NCBI GenBank assembly: GCA_965225735.1
Contig: CBDDBN010000029.1
Coordinates: forward strand, 62,001 to 126,000
Direction: 5' to 3'
Source of the DNA: Denitrobaculum sp965225735
GTDB lineage: Bacteria; Pseudomonadota; Alphaproteobacteria; Kiloniellales; Kiloniellaceae
DNA length: 64,000 nt
The notes under the pieces were generated by a model. The model saw only the letters and a program-made list of their open reading frames with translations, made no database searches and had not been told where the DNA came from. Shown here in pieces: positions 8,452 through 16,418 of the stretch (positions are counted from its first letter, which is position 1; each line of letters starts with the position of its first letter). A program made the translations under genes and the position numbers.

Positions 8452-9015
8452 ATGAGCGCACCCCCAAGTTTACGGCGTAAGGACAAAGCCATGCCGGAGG
8501 CTCAAGCCAGAGCTTTTCTCGAGCAGGGCTATTGCGGCCGTCTGGCGACACTGGGGCCGGATGGCTATCCCTATTGCGTCCCCCTGCTCTACCTCGTGAT
8601 GGACGGCAAGGTCTATCTCCACAACGCCCGCGCCACGGGTCATCTCAGAGACAACGTTCAGTTTTGCGAGAAAGCCTGTTTCGAAGTGGATGAGGCTGGG
8701 CCGGTATTCGATTACGGCCGCTTCGAATGCGACTCCACCCTTGCCTATCAAAGCGTGATCCTGTTCGGCGAGATCCGGATCGTCGAAGACGAGGCACTCC
8801 AGCATCGATTCTTCGACGCCCTCATGGCCAAATACCGCACGCAAGGCCCGGAGCGCCCCAAGAGCTTCTATCCACGCATGAAAGACATAACGGTCTACGA
8901 GATGACCATTGAACGCCTGACCGGCAAAGTCAGCCCGCTGTTCGATGCTTCAGAGCAATGGCCGGCAAAGGACAGAACGAAAACCCCGAACGCCGTCCCG
9001 CCCGGGTCTGCATAA
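8452..9015 (+). CDS. Pyridoxamine 5'-phosphate oxidase-family flavoprotein (NimA-like)
   Basis: 187 residues with the split-barrel FMN-binding fold. The early segment CGRLATLGPDGYPYCVPLLY and the following VYLHNARATGHLRDN match the nitroimidazole-resistance (NimA) branch rather than true PdxH. A later SVILFGEIRIVED strand is typical as well. The last 25 residues (Lys/Pro/Thr-rich) look disordered. Likely a flavin- or heme-binding reductase or stress protein; the substrate is not known. It sits 21 bases after the hydrolase gene. Confidence 0.82.
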   Translation: MSAPPSLRRKDKAMPEAQARAFLEQGYCGRLATLGPDGYPYCVPLLYLVMDGKVYLHNARATGHLRDNVQFCEKACFEVDEAGPVFDYGRFECDSTLAYQSVILFGEIRIVEDEALQHRFFDALMAKYRTQGPERPKSFYPRMKDITVYEMTIERLTGKVSPLFDASEQWPAKDRTKTPNAVPPGSA

Positions 9016-9019
9016 TCCC

Positions 9020-10399
9020 CTAACTCATCGCCGCCGCATCATCTCCGTCGCTGGGGGCGTCTGCGATCTTGCGGCGCAGGAAGTCGATGTGCAGGCGCAG
9101 GGTATAGGCGTTGGCCGCGAAGCCGGTGGGTACGGACACCTTTTCGACCGACTGCTCGATCTCATCCAAGCGCGCCGTTGCCTCTTCGCGCGAGATGGTA
9201 TTGGCGCGCAGCTTGTCGTCCAGGGCCTGGAGTTCCTTGTACCAGCGATTCACTTTGGAGCGCATGCGCCAGCTGTAGGTCGGCGGCAGCAGCTTGAAGA
9301 GTGGATAAAGCAGCGTGAGAAGCGGCAGCAGCAGAATCTTCAAACGGTCGATCAGGTTAGCCGCCCAGAAGGAAAGGTAACGCTGCAGAAAAGGTGGCCC
9401 CTCGTCATAGAAACGCCTAGCTGCCGGCTCCAAAGGAAAGGTCACAAAGTTGCCGGTCGGAAAGGCGCCTGGCTTCTCCAGACGTCCGCCGCCGCGATGC
9501 GCGTCGCGCATGGTCAAGAGCAACAGATCGGCTAGCGCGGGATGAAGACGTGGCGAAGCTACGATGGTCGCCGTGGGCGCCAGCAGAACCTTGTCTTCTT
9601 CTGGCAGATTAGCCGCCAGATCTATGGTCCCTTTGGGAAGAAGCACCTTGGAGAGATAGTGATCCCGTCGAACGTAGGCATCCGCCCGTTCGAAGTTCAT
9701 CAGCGCGATACCCGGCGCTTCCAGCAGGTTCCGGATTCGAGGCGAAGTCGCCGAGGTCACAAAGATCGCGGCATCGATCACACCCGACAAGAGCGCTTTT
9801 TCGGCAGCGGCTCCGGCCAGAGGTGTAAGATCGGCGGTTTCGCCCGTGATTCCGTTGTCGGCCAAAAGATCGAGAGCGACCGCCCGCGTACCGCTGCCTT
9901 CGGCGCCAACGGCAATACGCAGGCCAGAAAGTTCGGTGAGACGACGCGGTTCTTTTTCGCTTTCGCTGCGGACAAAAACCCAAAAGGGTTCGTAGTAGAC
10001 ACTGCCCAACGAACGCAGATCCGGATGTTCGATCGGCTCACCGATTCCACTCTGCATAAAGGCGACGGCGACTTCCGACGACTCGCCCGCCAGCAAAGCC
10101 AGGTTCTCCCGCGACCCCGCGGTCGTCTTTAACTCCAGTTCAATGCCTTCCGCGCGAAAACGCTCGGCATAGAGTTTGCCGAAGGCGTTGTAGGCGCCGC
10201 TTTCCGAACCGGTCGCCATGACAATCCGGCTCGGCGGCGGCGGTCCGACGAACTGATAGGCAACCACAAATCCCGCAACGACCAGGATCAGGGCCGGCGC
10301 AACAACCGCGATCTGCGCCCAAAGGCTCTGAAAAAGCCGGCGTCGCTTATCACCGTTCTTTAAGGGCTTGTTCCTGTTGTTTTCCGATCCGCCAACCAT
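9020..10399 (-). CDS. Membrane-anchored TAXI-family solute-binding protein
   Basis: 459 residues. A basic N-terminus is followed by a membrane segment at about 28-52 (IAVVAPALILVVAGFVVAYQ). A TAXI solute-binding domain starts at IVMATGSESGAYNAFGKLYA and runs to about residue 310. A second hydrophobic segment (LKILLLPLLTLLYPLFKLLP) and a helical C-terminal tail follow. TAXI proteins normally bind a carboxylate for a TRAP transporter. Here the protein is anchored at both ends and no TRAP permease gene (DctQ/DctM type) is nearby, so it may act as a sensor or use a distant permease. Confidence 0.85.
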   Translation of the reverse strand: MVGGSENNRNKPLKNGDKRRRLFQSLWAQIAVVAPALILVVAGFVVAYQFVGPPPPSRIVMATGSESGAYNAFGKLYAERFRAEGIELELKTTAGSRENLALLAGESSEVAVAFMQSGIGEPIEHPDLRSLGSVYYEPFWVFVRSESEKEPRRLTELSGLRIAVGAEGSGTRAVALDLLADNGITGETADLTPLAGAAAEKALLSGVIDAAIFVTSATSPRIRNLLEAPGIALMNFERADAYVRRDHYLSKVLLPKGTIDLAANLPEEDKVLLAPTATIVASPRLHPALADLLLLTMRDAHRGGGRLEKPGAFPTGNFVTFPLEPAARRFYDEGPPFLQRYLSFWAANLIDRLKILLLPLLTLLYPLFKLLPPTYSWRMRSKVNRWYKELQALDDKLRANTISREEATARLDEIEQSVEKVSVPTGFAANAYTLRLHIDFLRRKIADAPSDGDDAAAMS

Positions 10400-10540
10400 G
10401 CGGCCCCTCTTCCCCGATCAGGCACATTTATCGTCTGTCTCGGAGCTGTATCTTCGAGAGGACGCGCAGCCTTTTTTTAAAAGGTGTCATCTCAGTTGAA
10501 TCGGGGCAAGAGTTCCTTGCTGCGCAGGCGTCACGAATCC

Positions 10541-10864
10541 TCAGGCGTGACCGCTCGGCGCGCCGTCGGCGAAGAGGCGTTCGCCTTGTTCGTCGATGAT
10601 CTGCTGCCCCTTACGGATGGCGAAGGTCTCGGCTTCTTCCCGCGAAGTAAAGAGATCGGCACGGATAAAAATCCGCTCCATATCGCCGTCGTCACCGGGC
10701 TTTATAATAACGCCAGAAAGACGCCATTGGCTGTCCGCTCTTTCCGGTGCCGCCCGGATCTTGAAGCCTTCGTACTCAACCGCCTCACTGGGCTTTGGGG
10801 TGTCCTCCCCTTCAGCCGGTTTACCGGTCAAACCGCCGAGAATGCGTGATAGAAAAGATGCCAT
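10541..10864 (-). CDS. HlyU-family protein
   Basis: 107 residues. It matches the short HlyU family, first described as a Vibrio haemolysin activator but common in alphaproteobacteria with unknown targets. Recognisable segments are VEYEGFKIRAAPE, SQWRLSGVI and the C-terminal FIRADLFTSREEAETFAIRK followed by GQQIIDEQGERLF. There is no helix-turn-helix of the ArsR type in this small version, so a regulatory role is inference from the family name. It stands alone between convergent and divergent neighbours, 141 bases from the TAXI gene. Confidence 0.8.
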   Translation of the reverse strand: MASFLSRILGGLTGKPAEGEDTPKPSEAVEYEGFKIRAAPERADSQWRLSGVIIKPGDDGDMERIFIRADLFTSREEAETFAIRKGQQIIDEQGERLFADGAPSGHA

Positions 10865-10911
10865 GGTCTTAATCTAGCATGTCAGCGCAAAGCTGCAATC
10901 ATCCGCATCAC

Positions 10912-11394
10912 TTAGAGCCACCGTCGAACCCGCGCCTTGTAGCCGATGTACTCCTCGCCGAACTTGGCTTCCAGATAGGCCTCCTCCCGCGCGATCACAT
11001 AGTGGCGGATGACGAAAAGCGTAGGAATCAGCAGCAGAAGCGCCGGCAGGCTAGCGGCCGCGATGGACAACCCCGCATAGACAAAGGCCATCGCCAGATA
11101 GATGGGATTGCGGCTGCGGCCATAGATGCCGTCATCGATGATGTTGCTGGTCGGTTTCCAGGGCTCGATGCTGGTGCCGGCCCGCCGAAAGCGGGGCGCA
11201 CTGACCGCCAGCAGACCAAACCCGATCAGAACCAGAACGCCACCCGCCAGATTCCACCCTAAAGTGGCCAGCTGACCGTCAAACCAGCGAGAGTCGTAAG
11301 AAAGACCGGCCAACAGCGGGATCAGAAAGATCAGCGGCGGCGGAAAACGAACGCCTGCATGATCAGGTGGACTGCCAGGGCTCTCAGCGCTCAT
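10912..11394 (-). CDS. Isoprenylcysteine carboxyl methyltransferase-family membrane protein
   Basis: 160 residues with about four membrane segments. The C-terminal half carries the family SAM-binding signature: IYGRSRNPIYLAM, then a hydrophobic hairpin and YVIAREEAYLEAKFGEEY. Bacterial members methylate small lipophilic or protein substrates at the membrane, but most are uncharacterised. The ATG overlaps the stop of the GFA gene by four bases (ATGA), so the two are translationally coupled. Confidence 0.83.
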   Translation of the reverse strand: MSAESPGSPPDHAGVRFPPPLIFLIPLLAGLSYDSRWFDGQLATLGWNLAGGVLVLIGFGLLAVSAPRFRRAGTSIEPWKPTSNIIDDGIYGRSRNPIYLAMAFVYAGLSIAAASLPALLLLIPTLFVIRHYVIAREEAYLEAKFGEEYIGYKARVRRWL

Positions 11395-11798
11395 TTGTCC
11401 GCCCCCCAGCTGTGCGCATGGCGTGGCAGTCCGTCATTGATATCAGACCAGGATAAACGCTCTGCATAGTGAACGTGAAAGTCCGGCTGAAGCTCTTCCG
11501 GGTTTTCCAGACTAGCGGCATAGAAGTGTATTTCATGGGGCAACTGATCGGTTTCGTATGCCATGGGCGTCCCGCAGTTGGCGCAGAACAGCCGCCGGAC
11601 CCCTGGAGAAGAGACATAGACGCTGGGTTGTGCCCCGGTGAAACGGTAGGCCTTGCGGGGAACACCCATGAACGTGGCAAAAGCCGACGAGGTGTTGCGC
11701 CGACAGCTTTCGCAGTGGCAGTGACCTCGCCAGTTTTCCCGTCCGTCGTACTCAAAGGTGACCTGCCCGCAGAGACAGCGACCGCGCTTTGTCGTCAT
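11391..11798 (-). CDS. GFA-family (glutathione-dependent formaldehyde-activating-like) zinc protein
   Basis: 135 residues. The zinc cysteines are seen as CLCGQV near residue 9, CHCESCRR in the 30s and FCANCGTP near 75, the classic GFA pattern. The founding member was linked to formaldehyde-glutathione adduct formation, but most homologues have no assigned role. The start at 11798 has a strong GGAGGA ribosome binding site; the longer open frame upstream is not needed. It is coupled to the ICMT-like gene through an ATGA overlap. Confidence 0.87.
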   Translation of the reverse strand: MTTKRGRCLCGQVTFEYDGRENWRGHCHCESCRRNTSSAFATFMGVPRKAYRFTGAQPSVYVSSPGVRRLFCANCGTPMAYETDQLPHEIHFYAASLENPEELQPDFHVHYAERLSWSDINDGLPRHAHSWGADK

Positions 11799-11901
11799 GT
11801 TGGTTCCTCCTACCACCTGCGCACCACATTTATATTGTGTCCAAATCGGGCGCTTTGCTATCTGTGATTTCAAAGCTCACGAAAATGCAGAAGGCCACAC
11901 G

Positions 11902-12411
11902 ATGGTTTCGGATGACAGTCAGAACATCAGCAAAACCTCTCCGGTTTCGCTGGTCGAGATCACCGCCGAAACGGTTGGTTCGATCGCGGCGCTGGATGTG
12001 GCACCGTCGCAACGCCATTTCGTCGCCGACAATGCGTTCTCCATGGCCGAAGCCAATTTTGACAAGGGCGCATGGTTTCGCGCAATCTATGCCGAGCAAA
12101 CACCCATCGGTTTCGTGATGCTGCACGACCCCAGCCTGCCGGGTGCCAAACCTATGGACGATAGCGGCGGCAGCGATATCTGGCTTTGGCGTTTCATGAT
12201 CGCCGAGCCTTTCCAAAAACTCGGCCTGGGTCGCAAAGCCATCGACTTGATCGTTGAACACGCCCGCAGCCGTCCTGGCATGACGCAACTGCTCGCCAGC
12301 TACGTTCCTGGCCCTGGGTGCCCCCGCGATTTTTATTTGAAGTTCGGCTTTAAAGAGACAGGCCGCACCTGCGCCGAAGGCACAGAGAACGAAATAGCCC
12401 TACCGCTCTAA
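11902..12411 (+). CDS. GNAT-family N-acetyltransferase
   Basis: 169 residues with the GNAT fold. Strand beta-4 reads DIWLWRFMIAEPFQ and is followed by the acetyl-CoA pyrophosphate loop QKLGLGRKAIDL. The C-terminal part, CPRDFYLKFGFKETGR, is the usual last helix-strand unit. The N-terminal lines (LVEITAETVGSIAALDVA) resemble the spermidine/diamine acetyltransferase branch, but the substrate cannot be assigned. The start has AGAAGG about eight bases upstream. It is divergent from the GFA gene. Confidence 0.82.
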   Translation: MVSDDSQNISKTSPVSLVEITAETVGSIAALDVAPSQRHFVADNAFSMAEANFDKGAWFRAIYAEQTPIGFVMLHDPSLPGAKPMDDSGGSDIWLWRFMIAEPFQKLGLGRKAIDLIVEHARSRPGMTQLLASYVPGPGCPRDFYLKFGFKETGRTCAEGTENEIALPL

Positions 12412-12423
12412 ACAACATCTGCT

Positions 12424-12885
12424 TTAAGCCAAAACTGTCACCATGCCCCAGGCGACAAAGGCATAGCGCGCGGCTTTCGCGACGACGACGATTAGAATGA
12501 AAGGCAGGAAAGGCGTCCGCATAACACCGGCAATCAGCGTGATGGGATCGCCGATCAGCGGCATCCAGGAAAGCAGCAACGACCAGACACCCCAGCGCCG
12601 GTACCAGGCTTCTGCGCGCACGAATTCATCTTCGTTGACGGGAAACCATTTGCGATCCCGGTAGTGCGAGAAGAAACGACCCAGAACCCAATTCACCAGC
12701 GAACCAAGAGAGTTTCCGGCGGTCGCAACAAGAACCAGGATCACCAAGGGGCCCATGCCGCTCCGGGTCAACGCACCACCATCCGCCGCCAGCAGTGCGG
12801 TCAAAAAGACCTCCGAACTGCCGGGCAGCAGGGTCGCGGAGGTGAAGGCGCTGGCGAACAAGGACCAAAGCGCTAGCATGCTCAC
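12424..12885 (-). CDS. YqaA-family (DedA-related) inner membrane protein
   Basis: 153 residues, mostly membrane-embedded. The family features are an N-terminal SATLLPGSSEVFL re-entrant-like segment, TAGNSLGSLVNWVLGR and LLSWMPLIGDPITLIAGV, which correspond to the conserved VTT/DedA core. YqaA proteins are small relatives of the DedA/SNARE-associated family, some of which are lipid flippases or needed for membrane potential. The specific role here is unknown. It is convergent with the GNAT gene. Confidence 0.85.
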   Translation of the reverse strand: MSMLALWSLFASAFTSATLLPGSSEVFLTALLAADGGALTRSGMGPLVILVLVATAGNSLGSLVNWVLGRFFSHYRDRKWFPVNEDEFVRAEAWYRRWGVWSLLLSWMPLIGDPITLIAGVMRTPFLPFILIVVVAKAARYAFVAWGMVTVLA

Positions 12886-12987
12886 TTAAGGAACTCTCCT
12901 GTCCCACGCCGCCGTCATCGATTCCCCCCTCGCTCGTAAGGATGTGTGAAGAGATCTGCCGGAGCAAGAGATGCGACGAAAATAACG

Positions 12988-13017
12988 TTGTCGCCACGTG
13001 AAAACGAACCCTATATA
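12988..13017 (+). promoter_or_regulatory. Candidate promoter for sppA
   Basis: TTGTCG (12988-12993), an 18-base spacer and TATATA (13012-13017) lie about 95 bases before the sppA start. Each box matches four of six consensus bases. Confidence 0.3.
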
Positions 13018-13111
13018 CCGAGTCACTATGGGGTGAGTTCGTGTATTTTCCCGGCCACCTGAAGTCTTACTTGCCACCTGCCGCATAACCAACGGGAGCC
13101 AGTCCGAAACC

Positions 13112-14911
13112 ATGAAGGTCATTCTCTTTTTGCTGAAATGCCTGGTCGGGCTCTTCGCGACGCTTGGGTTTCTCATTGTCCTCGTGATCGGGTTTTCGCT
13201 GTCGGTGGTGCGCGACGATATCGCGCGGTTCGACTACCGGCCCGCTCCTATGCCCGATCGCATCGTGCTGCAGCTGGATCTCTCCCAAGGAGTTAGCGAA
13301 GCAAGCCCGCAGTCGCCCTTTGGCAGGGCCTCCGGCGGTGGCCTGGTGCTACGCGACCTGGTCGATGCGCTCTCACGCGCCGGCAGCGATCCTCGCGTTG
13401 CCGGCGTCATCGCCCGTGTCGGACGAGGCCAAATCGGGATCTCGCAGGTTCAGGAATTGCGCGAAGCCGTGACGGACTTTCAGTCAACCGGCAAGTTCGC
13501 CCTGGCATTCGCGGAGTCATTCGGCGAGGGCGGCAACGGGACGCTGCACTACTACCTCGCCTCCGCCTTCGAAGAAATCTGGCTACAGCCTTCTGGCGAT
13601 CTCGACATTACCGGCATCCGTTTGGAAAGCCCCTTCATCCGTGGCCTGCTCGACGAATACCGGGTCAAACCGCGATTTGGGCAACGAGAGGAATACAAAG
13701 GCGCCGCCGGCTTCCTGACCGACTACGCCATGACCGAACCGGTCCGGCAGAATTTGCAGCAGCTGGTGGATTCCTGGCACAGCCAGATTGTCGTAAGCGT
13801 CGCGGCAAGGCGAGGCCTCGATGTCGAAAATCTGCGCAGTCTGATCGATCGCGCCCCGCTTTCCGCCTCAGAGGCCAAGGACGCGGGCCTGGTCAGCGAG
13901 TTGGGTTACTGGGACGCGGTCGTCGACAAGATCCTGCCGGGTAGCGATCAAGCATCTGTCTCTATCGGCGACTACTACGCCGGCCTCGAGCGCAACAACA
14001 GTGAAGGCCCGGTCATCGCCATGGTGCATGGTGTTGGTGCAATCGCTCTTGCCGAGAGTGACGATGGCGCCTTCGGCGGTTCGCAGGTGATGGGCTCGGA
14101 CACCATTGCGCAAGCGCTTTCCGATGCCATTGAAGACCCTGACGTCGCCGCGATTGTCTTCCGGGTCGACAGCCCCGGCGGATCCTACGTTGCTTCGGAC
14201 ACCATCTGGCGTGAAGTGGTGCGGGCCCGCGAAGCCGGAAAGCCCGTAATCGTCAGCATGGGCGCTCTGGCCGCCTCCGGCGGCTACTTCGTCTCCGCCG
14301 CCGCCGAACGCATTGTTGCCAATCCGGCCACTGTTACCGGCTCGATCGGCGTGGTCGCCGGCAAGGTCGTGCTGGAGGATCTCTGGCGCGAGTTCGATGT
14401 CAACTGGGATGGCGTTCAAGCGGGCAAGAATGCCGGCATATGGAGCGGCAACAGCGACTTCACCGGCCCGCAATGGCAGTTGCTGCAACGGTCCCTTGAC
14501 CGGGTTTATGCCGACTTCACGCAAAAGGTGGCGGAAGGCCGGGGCATGCCTTTGCCCGAGGTCTTAACCTCCGCCAAAGGACAGATCTGGACCGGGCAAG
14601 ATGCCAAAGACCTGGGGTTGGTCGATGAACTGGGCGGCTTTACCACAGCATTGAAATTGGCCCGCGCCGCAGCTGGCTTGAACGAAGGACAGCCGCACCG
14701 GCTGCGCGTGCTCCCAGAGCAGGAATCCTTCGAGGATCTGTTGCGTGACTTCCTTGCCGGCAATTTCAACGGACCGGGCATCACGGGTGTTATTCGCAGC
14801 CTGACCCGCTTGGCCGAGGCAGCCGGTCCCTTTGTCGAAGCCATGGAAGCCGTGAAGGCGGACCCGCGCAGCCGGCAACTGGAGGCCCCCTATCTGCGCG
14901 TCGCGGACTAA
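13112..14911 (+). CDS. sppA: Signal peptide peptidase SppA, 67 kDa type
   Basis: 599 residues, the long SppA form with two S49 domains in tandem. One N-terminal membrane anchor (VILFLLKCLVGLFATLGFLI) leads into the periplasm. The general-base lysine is expected in QREEYKGAAGFLTDY of the first domain, and the nucleophile serine in MGALAASGGYFVSAAAE of the second; this cross-domain dyad is typical. The TGSIGVVAGKV and WTGQDAKDLGLVDELGG motifs are also family hallmarks. It digests cleaved signal peptides in the inner membrane. It is monocistronic by appearance. Confidence 0.93.
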   Translation: MKVILFLLKCLVGLFATLGFLIVLVIGFSLSVVRDDIARFDYRPAPMPDRIVLQLDLSQGVSEASPQSPFGRASGGGLVLRDLVDALSRAGSDPRVAGVIARVGRGQIGISQVQELREAVTDFQSTGKFALAFAESFGEGGNGTLHYYLASAFEEIWLQPSGDLDITGIRLESPFIRGLLDEYRVKPRFGQREEYKGAAGFLTDYAMTEPVRQNLQQLVDSWHSQIVVSVAARRGLDVENLRSLIDRAPLSASEAKDAGLVSELGYWDAVVDKILPGSDQASVSIGDYYAGLERNNSEGPVIAMVHGVGAIALAESDDGAFGGSQVMGSDTIAQALSDAIEDPDVAAIVFRVDSPGGSYVASDTIWREVVRAREAGKPVIVSMGALAASGGYFVSAAAERIVANPATVTGSIGVVAGKVVLEDLWREFDVNWDGVQAGKNAGIWSGNSDFTGPQWQLLQRSLDRVYADFTQKVAEGRGMPLPEVLTSAKGQIWTGQDAKDLGLVDELGGFTTALKLARAAAGLNEGQPHRLRVLPEQESFEDLLRDFLAGNFNGPGITGVIRSLTRLAEAAGPFVEAMEAVKADPRSRQLEAPYLRVAD

Positions 14912-14917
14912 GGCGTT

Positions 14918-15667
14918 TTAAGCCTCGCGCTCTGCGGCAATAAGAAACTCGGTATTGCCTTCAGGCCCTCTGATCGGGCTTTCCGTGATGCCGATCACGG
15001 TCCATCCAGGCAGTGAGGCGACCCATTCGCGGATCTCCTCGCAGACCTTCTGATGCAGTTCCGGGTCCCGAACCACGCCGCCCTTACCCACCAGCGCCTT
15101 ACCTACCTCGAACTGAGGTTTGATCAGTGCCAGTAGCCGCGCACCTGGACGGGTAAAACCCAACGGCGCCGGTAAGACGGTTCGCAGCCCGATAAAGCTG
15201 GCGTCGCAAACCACCAGATCGACCGGCACGGTGATCTGTTCGTCGGTCAGGTGCCGGGCGTTACAACGTTCCAGCACAACCACCCGCGGATCCTGGCGCA
15301 GCTTCCAGGCCAGTTGTCCGTGGCCCACATCAACGGCGAAAACCTTCTCCGCCCCCTTGGTCAGCAGCACATCGGTGAAACCTCCGGTCGAGGCGCCGAC
15401 ATCCAGCGCGGTAAGACCCGTGGGGTCGATGTCGAAGCTCTCAAGACCTTTCACGAGTTTCAGTCCACCGCGACTGACCCAGGGATGGTCCTGTCCCTTG
15501 AGTTCCAGGGCGGCATCCTCTGCAAGGGTCTGACCTGGTTTATCGATGCGGCGGGTGTCGCTGTAGACCAAGCCGGCCATGATCACAGCCTGGGCACGGC
15601 TGCGGCTCTCCACCAAACCGCGCTCCACCAGAAGCTGATCGACGCGTTGCTTTCGGACCTTGTTCAT
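14918..15667 (-). CDS. tlyA: TlyA-family rRNA 2'-O-methyltransferase
   Basis: 249 residues. The N-terminal S4 RNA-binding domain reads RVDQLLVERGLVESRSRAQA. The Rossmann methyltransferase domain has the SAM motif ALDVGASTGGFTDVLL and later VCDASFIGLRTVLP. TlyA methylates the ribose of C1409 in 16S and/or C1920 in 23S rRNA; some members were also called haemolysins. The gene lies downstream of dxs, as in many alphaproteobacteria, but here about 2.9 kb of other genes separates the two. Confidence 0.9.
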   Translation of the reverse strand: MNKVRKQRVDQLLVERGLVESRSRAQAVIMAGLVYSDTRRIDKPGQTLAEDAALELKGQDHPWVSRGGLKLVKGLESFDIDPTGLTALDVGASTGGFTDVLLTKGAEKVFAVDVGHGQLAWKLRQDPRVVVLERCNARHLTDEQITVPVDLVVCDASFIGLRTVLPAPLGFTRPGARLLALIKPQFEVGKALVGKGGVVRDPELHQKVCEEIREWVASLPGWTVIGITESPIRGPEGNTEFLIAAEREA

Positions 15668-15763
15668 TGAAGAAACACACGACTTCAGCGCTGTCTAAGG
15701 TAGATAAAACCGATTCGGATAAATCGATTTTGCATCATGTAAGGCATGCACATCAGCCAATAA

Positions 15764-15792
15764 TTCACAAACGTGTAAATATGTCTTAATAT
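15764..15792 (+). promoter_or_regulatory. Candidate promoter for the orphan gene at 15873
   Basis: TTCACA (15764-15769, five of six consensus), a 17-base spacer and TAATAT (15787-15792, four of six) lie 80 bases before the start of the next gene. It could also serve the RIP gene if the two genes form one transcript. Confidence 0.4.
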
Positions 15793-15872
15793 AAAATTAA
15801 AAGTTGAATTAAATTCAGGGCTACTGATTTTCATCCCGCCGAGCATTGTTTAGTTCAAATTGGGAGGCAGAC

Positions 15873-16289
15873 ATGGCCATCTATGTTCCGGATATTCAAG
15901 TTTCAGAACAAGATTGGAGAAACGACCGAACCTTAAATGGCAAATGGGTTGCATTTGCAACAGTAATCCGGCCACCAGAAGCAGAGTACGCATGGATTGA
16001 TAGCAGAGATCCAATGCAAGATATTAATTTCAGTCTAGAACTCAGTTCCAATGAGGCGAACCGCGCAATGACTGAACCCAATGCCCCTGTTGTGTGGGTA
16101 CAACCAGCTCACTACTCGTTCTTCACCAAACCTGGAGTGCGATCAGAGGTCAATCTTGATCTTAGAGTACGGGAAGGCGCGCAAGTCGTTGACGATAGAT
16201 TATCATTTATCGTGACCCTCCAGTTCACAGCGAACGAGCCGAGCTATATTTTCGCACTATTATTAGGAGGAATGATCCCACTTCGCTAA
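15873..16289 (+). CDS. Hypothetical protein of AT-rich composition
   Basis: 138 residues; I do not recognise it. The ATG at 15873 has an excellent GGGAGG ribosome binding site five bases upstream, so it is probably a real gene; an in-frame start at 15846 is less likely. No signal peptide. The sequence reads as mostly beta strands (WVAFATVIRPPEA, INFSLELSS, VNLDLRVREG, LSFIVTLQFTANEPS) and ends with a short hydrophobic patch, FALLLGGMIPL. Codon use is AT-rich, unlike almost all of the window. The RIP gene follows on the same strand after 129 bases. A partner or immunity role is possible from position only. Confidence 0.6.
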   Translation: MAIYVPDIQVSEQDWRNDRTLNGKWVAFATVIRPPEAEYAWIDSRDPMQDINFSLELSSNEANRAMTEPNAPVVWVQPAHYSFFTKPGVRSEVNLDLRVREGAQVVDDRLSFIVTLQFTANEPSYIFALLLGGMIPLR

Positions 16290-16418
16290 AACGTAACGAA
16301 TTGCGAGAACTTAAAACACCAGGTCCATTTATAAGAAACACCTAATGTTATTTGCCATTTGATTTGTTTATACAACAATAGCTAACCAGTTACTATCGAA
16401 ATGACTAGCGGCAGCTAA

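Larger units (their letters stand above)
15668..16418. other. AT-rich patch flanking and covering an orphan gene
   Basis: From just beyond the tlyA start to the RIP gene the sequence becomes visibly AT-rich. Examples are the stretch around 15770-15830 and the gap at 16300-16400, with A/T-ending codons in the gene between. Genes on both sides are GC-rich. The change suggests acquired DNA. No transposase, integrase, tRNA or flanking repeat is visible at either edge. Confidence 0.6.

Noticed and set aside
15873..16289. A second RIP or a ricin-B-like lectin next to the RIP gene
   Set aside because: The product has no SEAxR-type motif, no QxW lectin repeats and no Tyr/Trp pattern; calling it an immunity protein or lectin would rest on position only.
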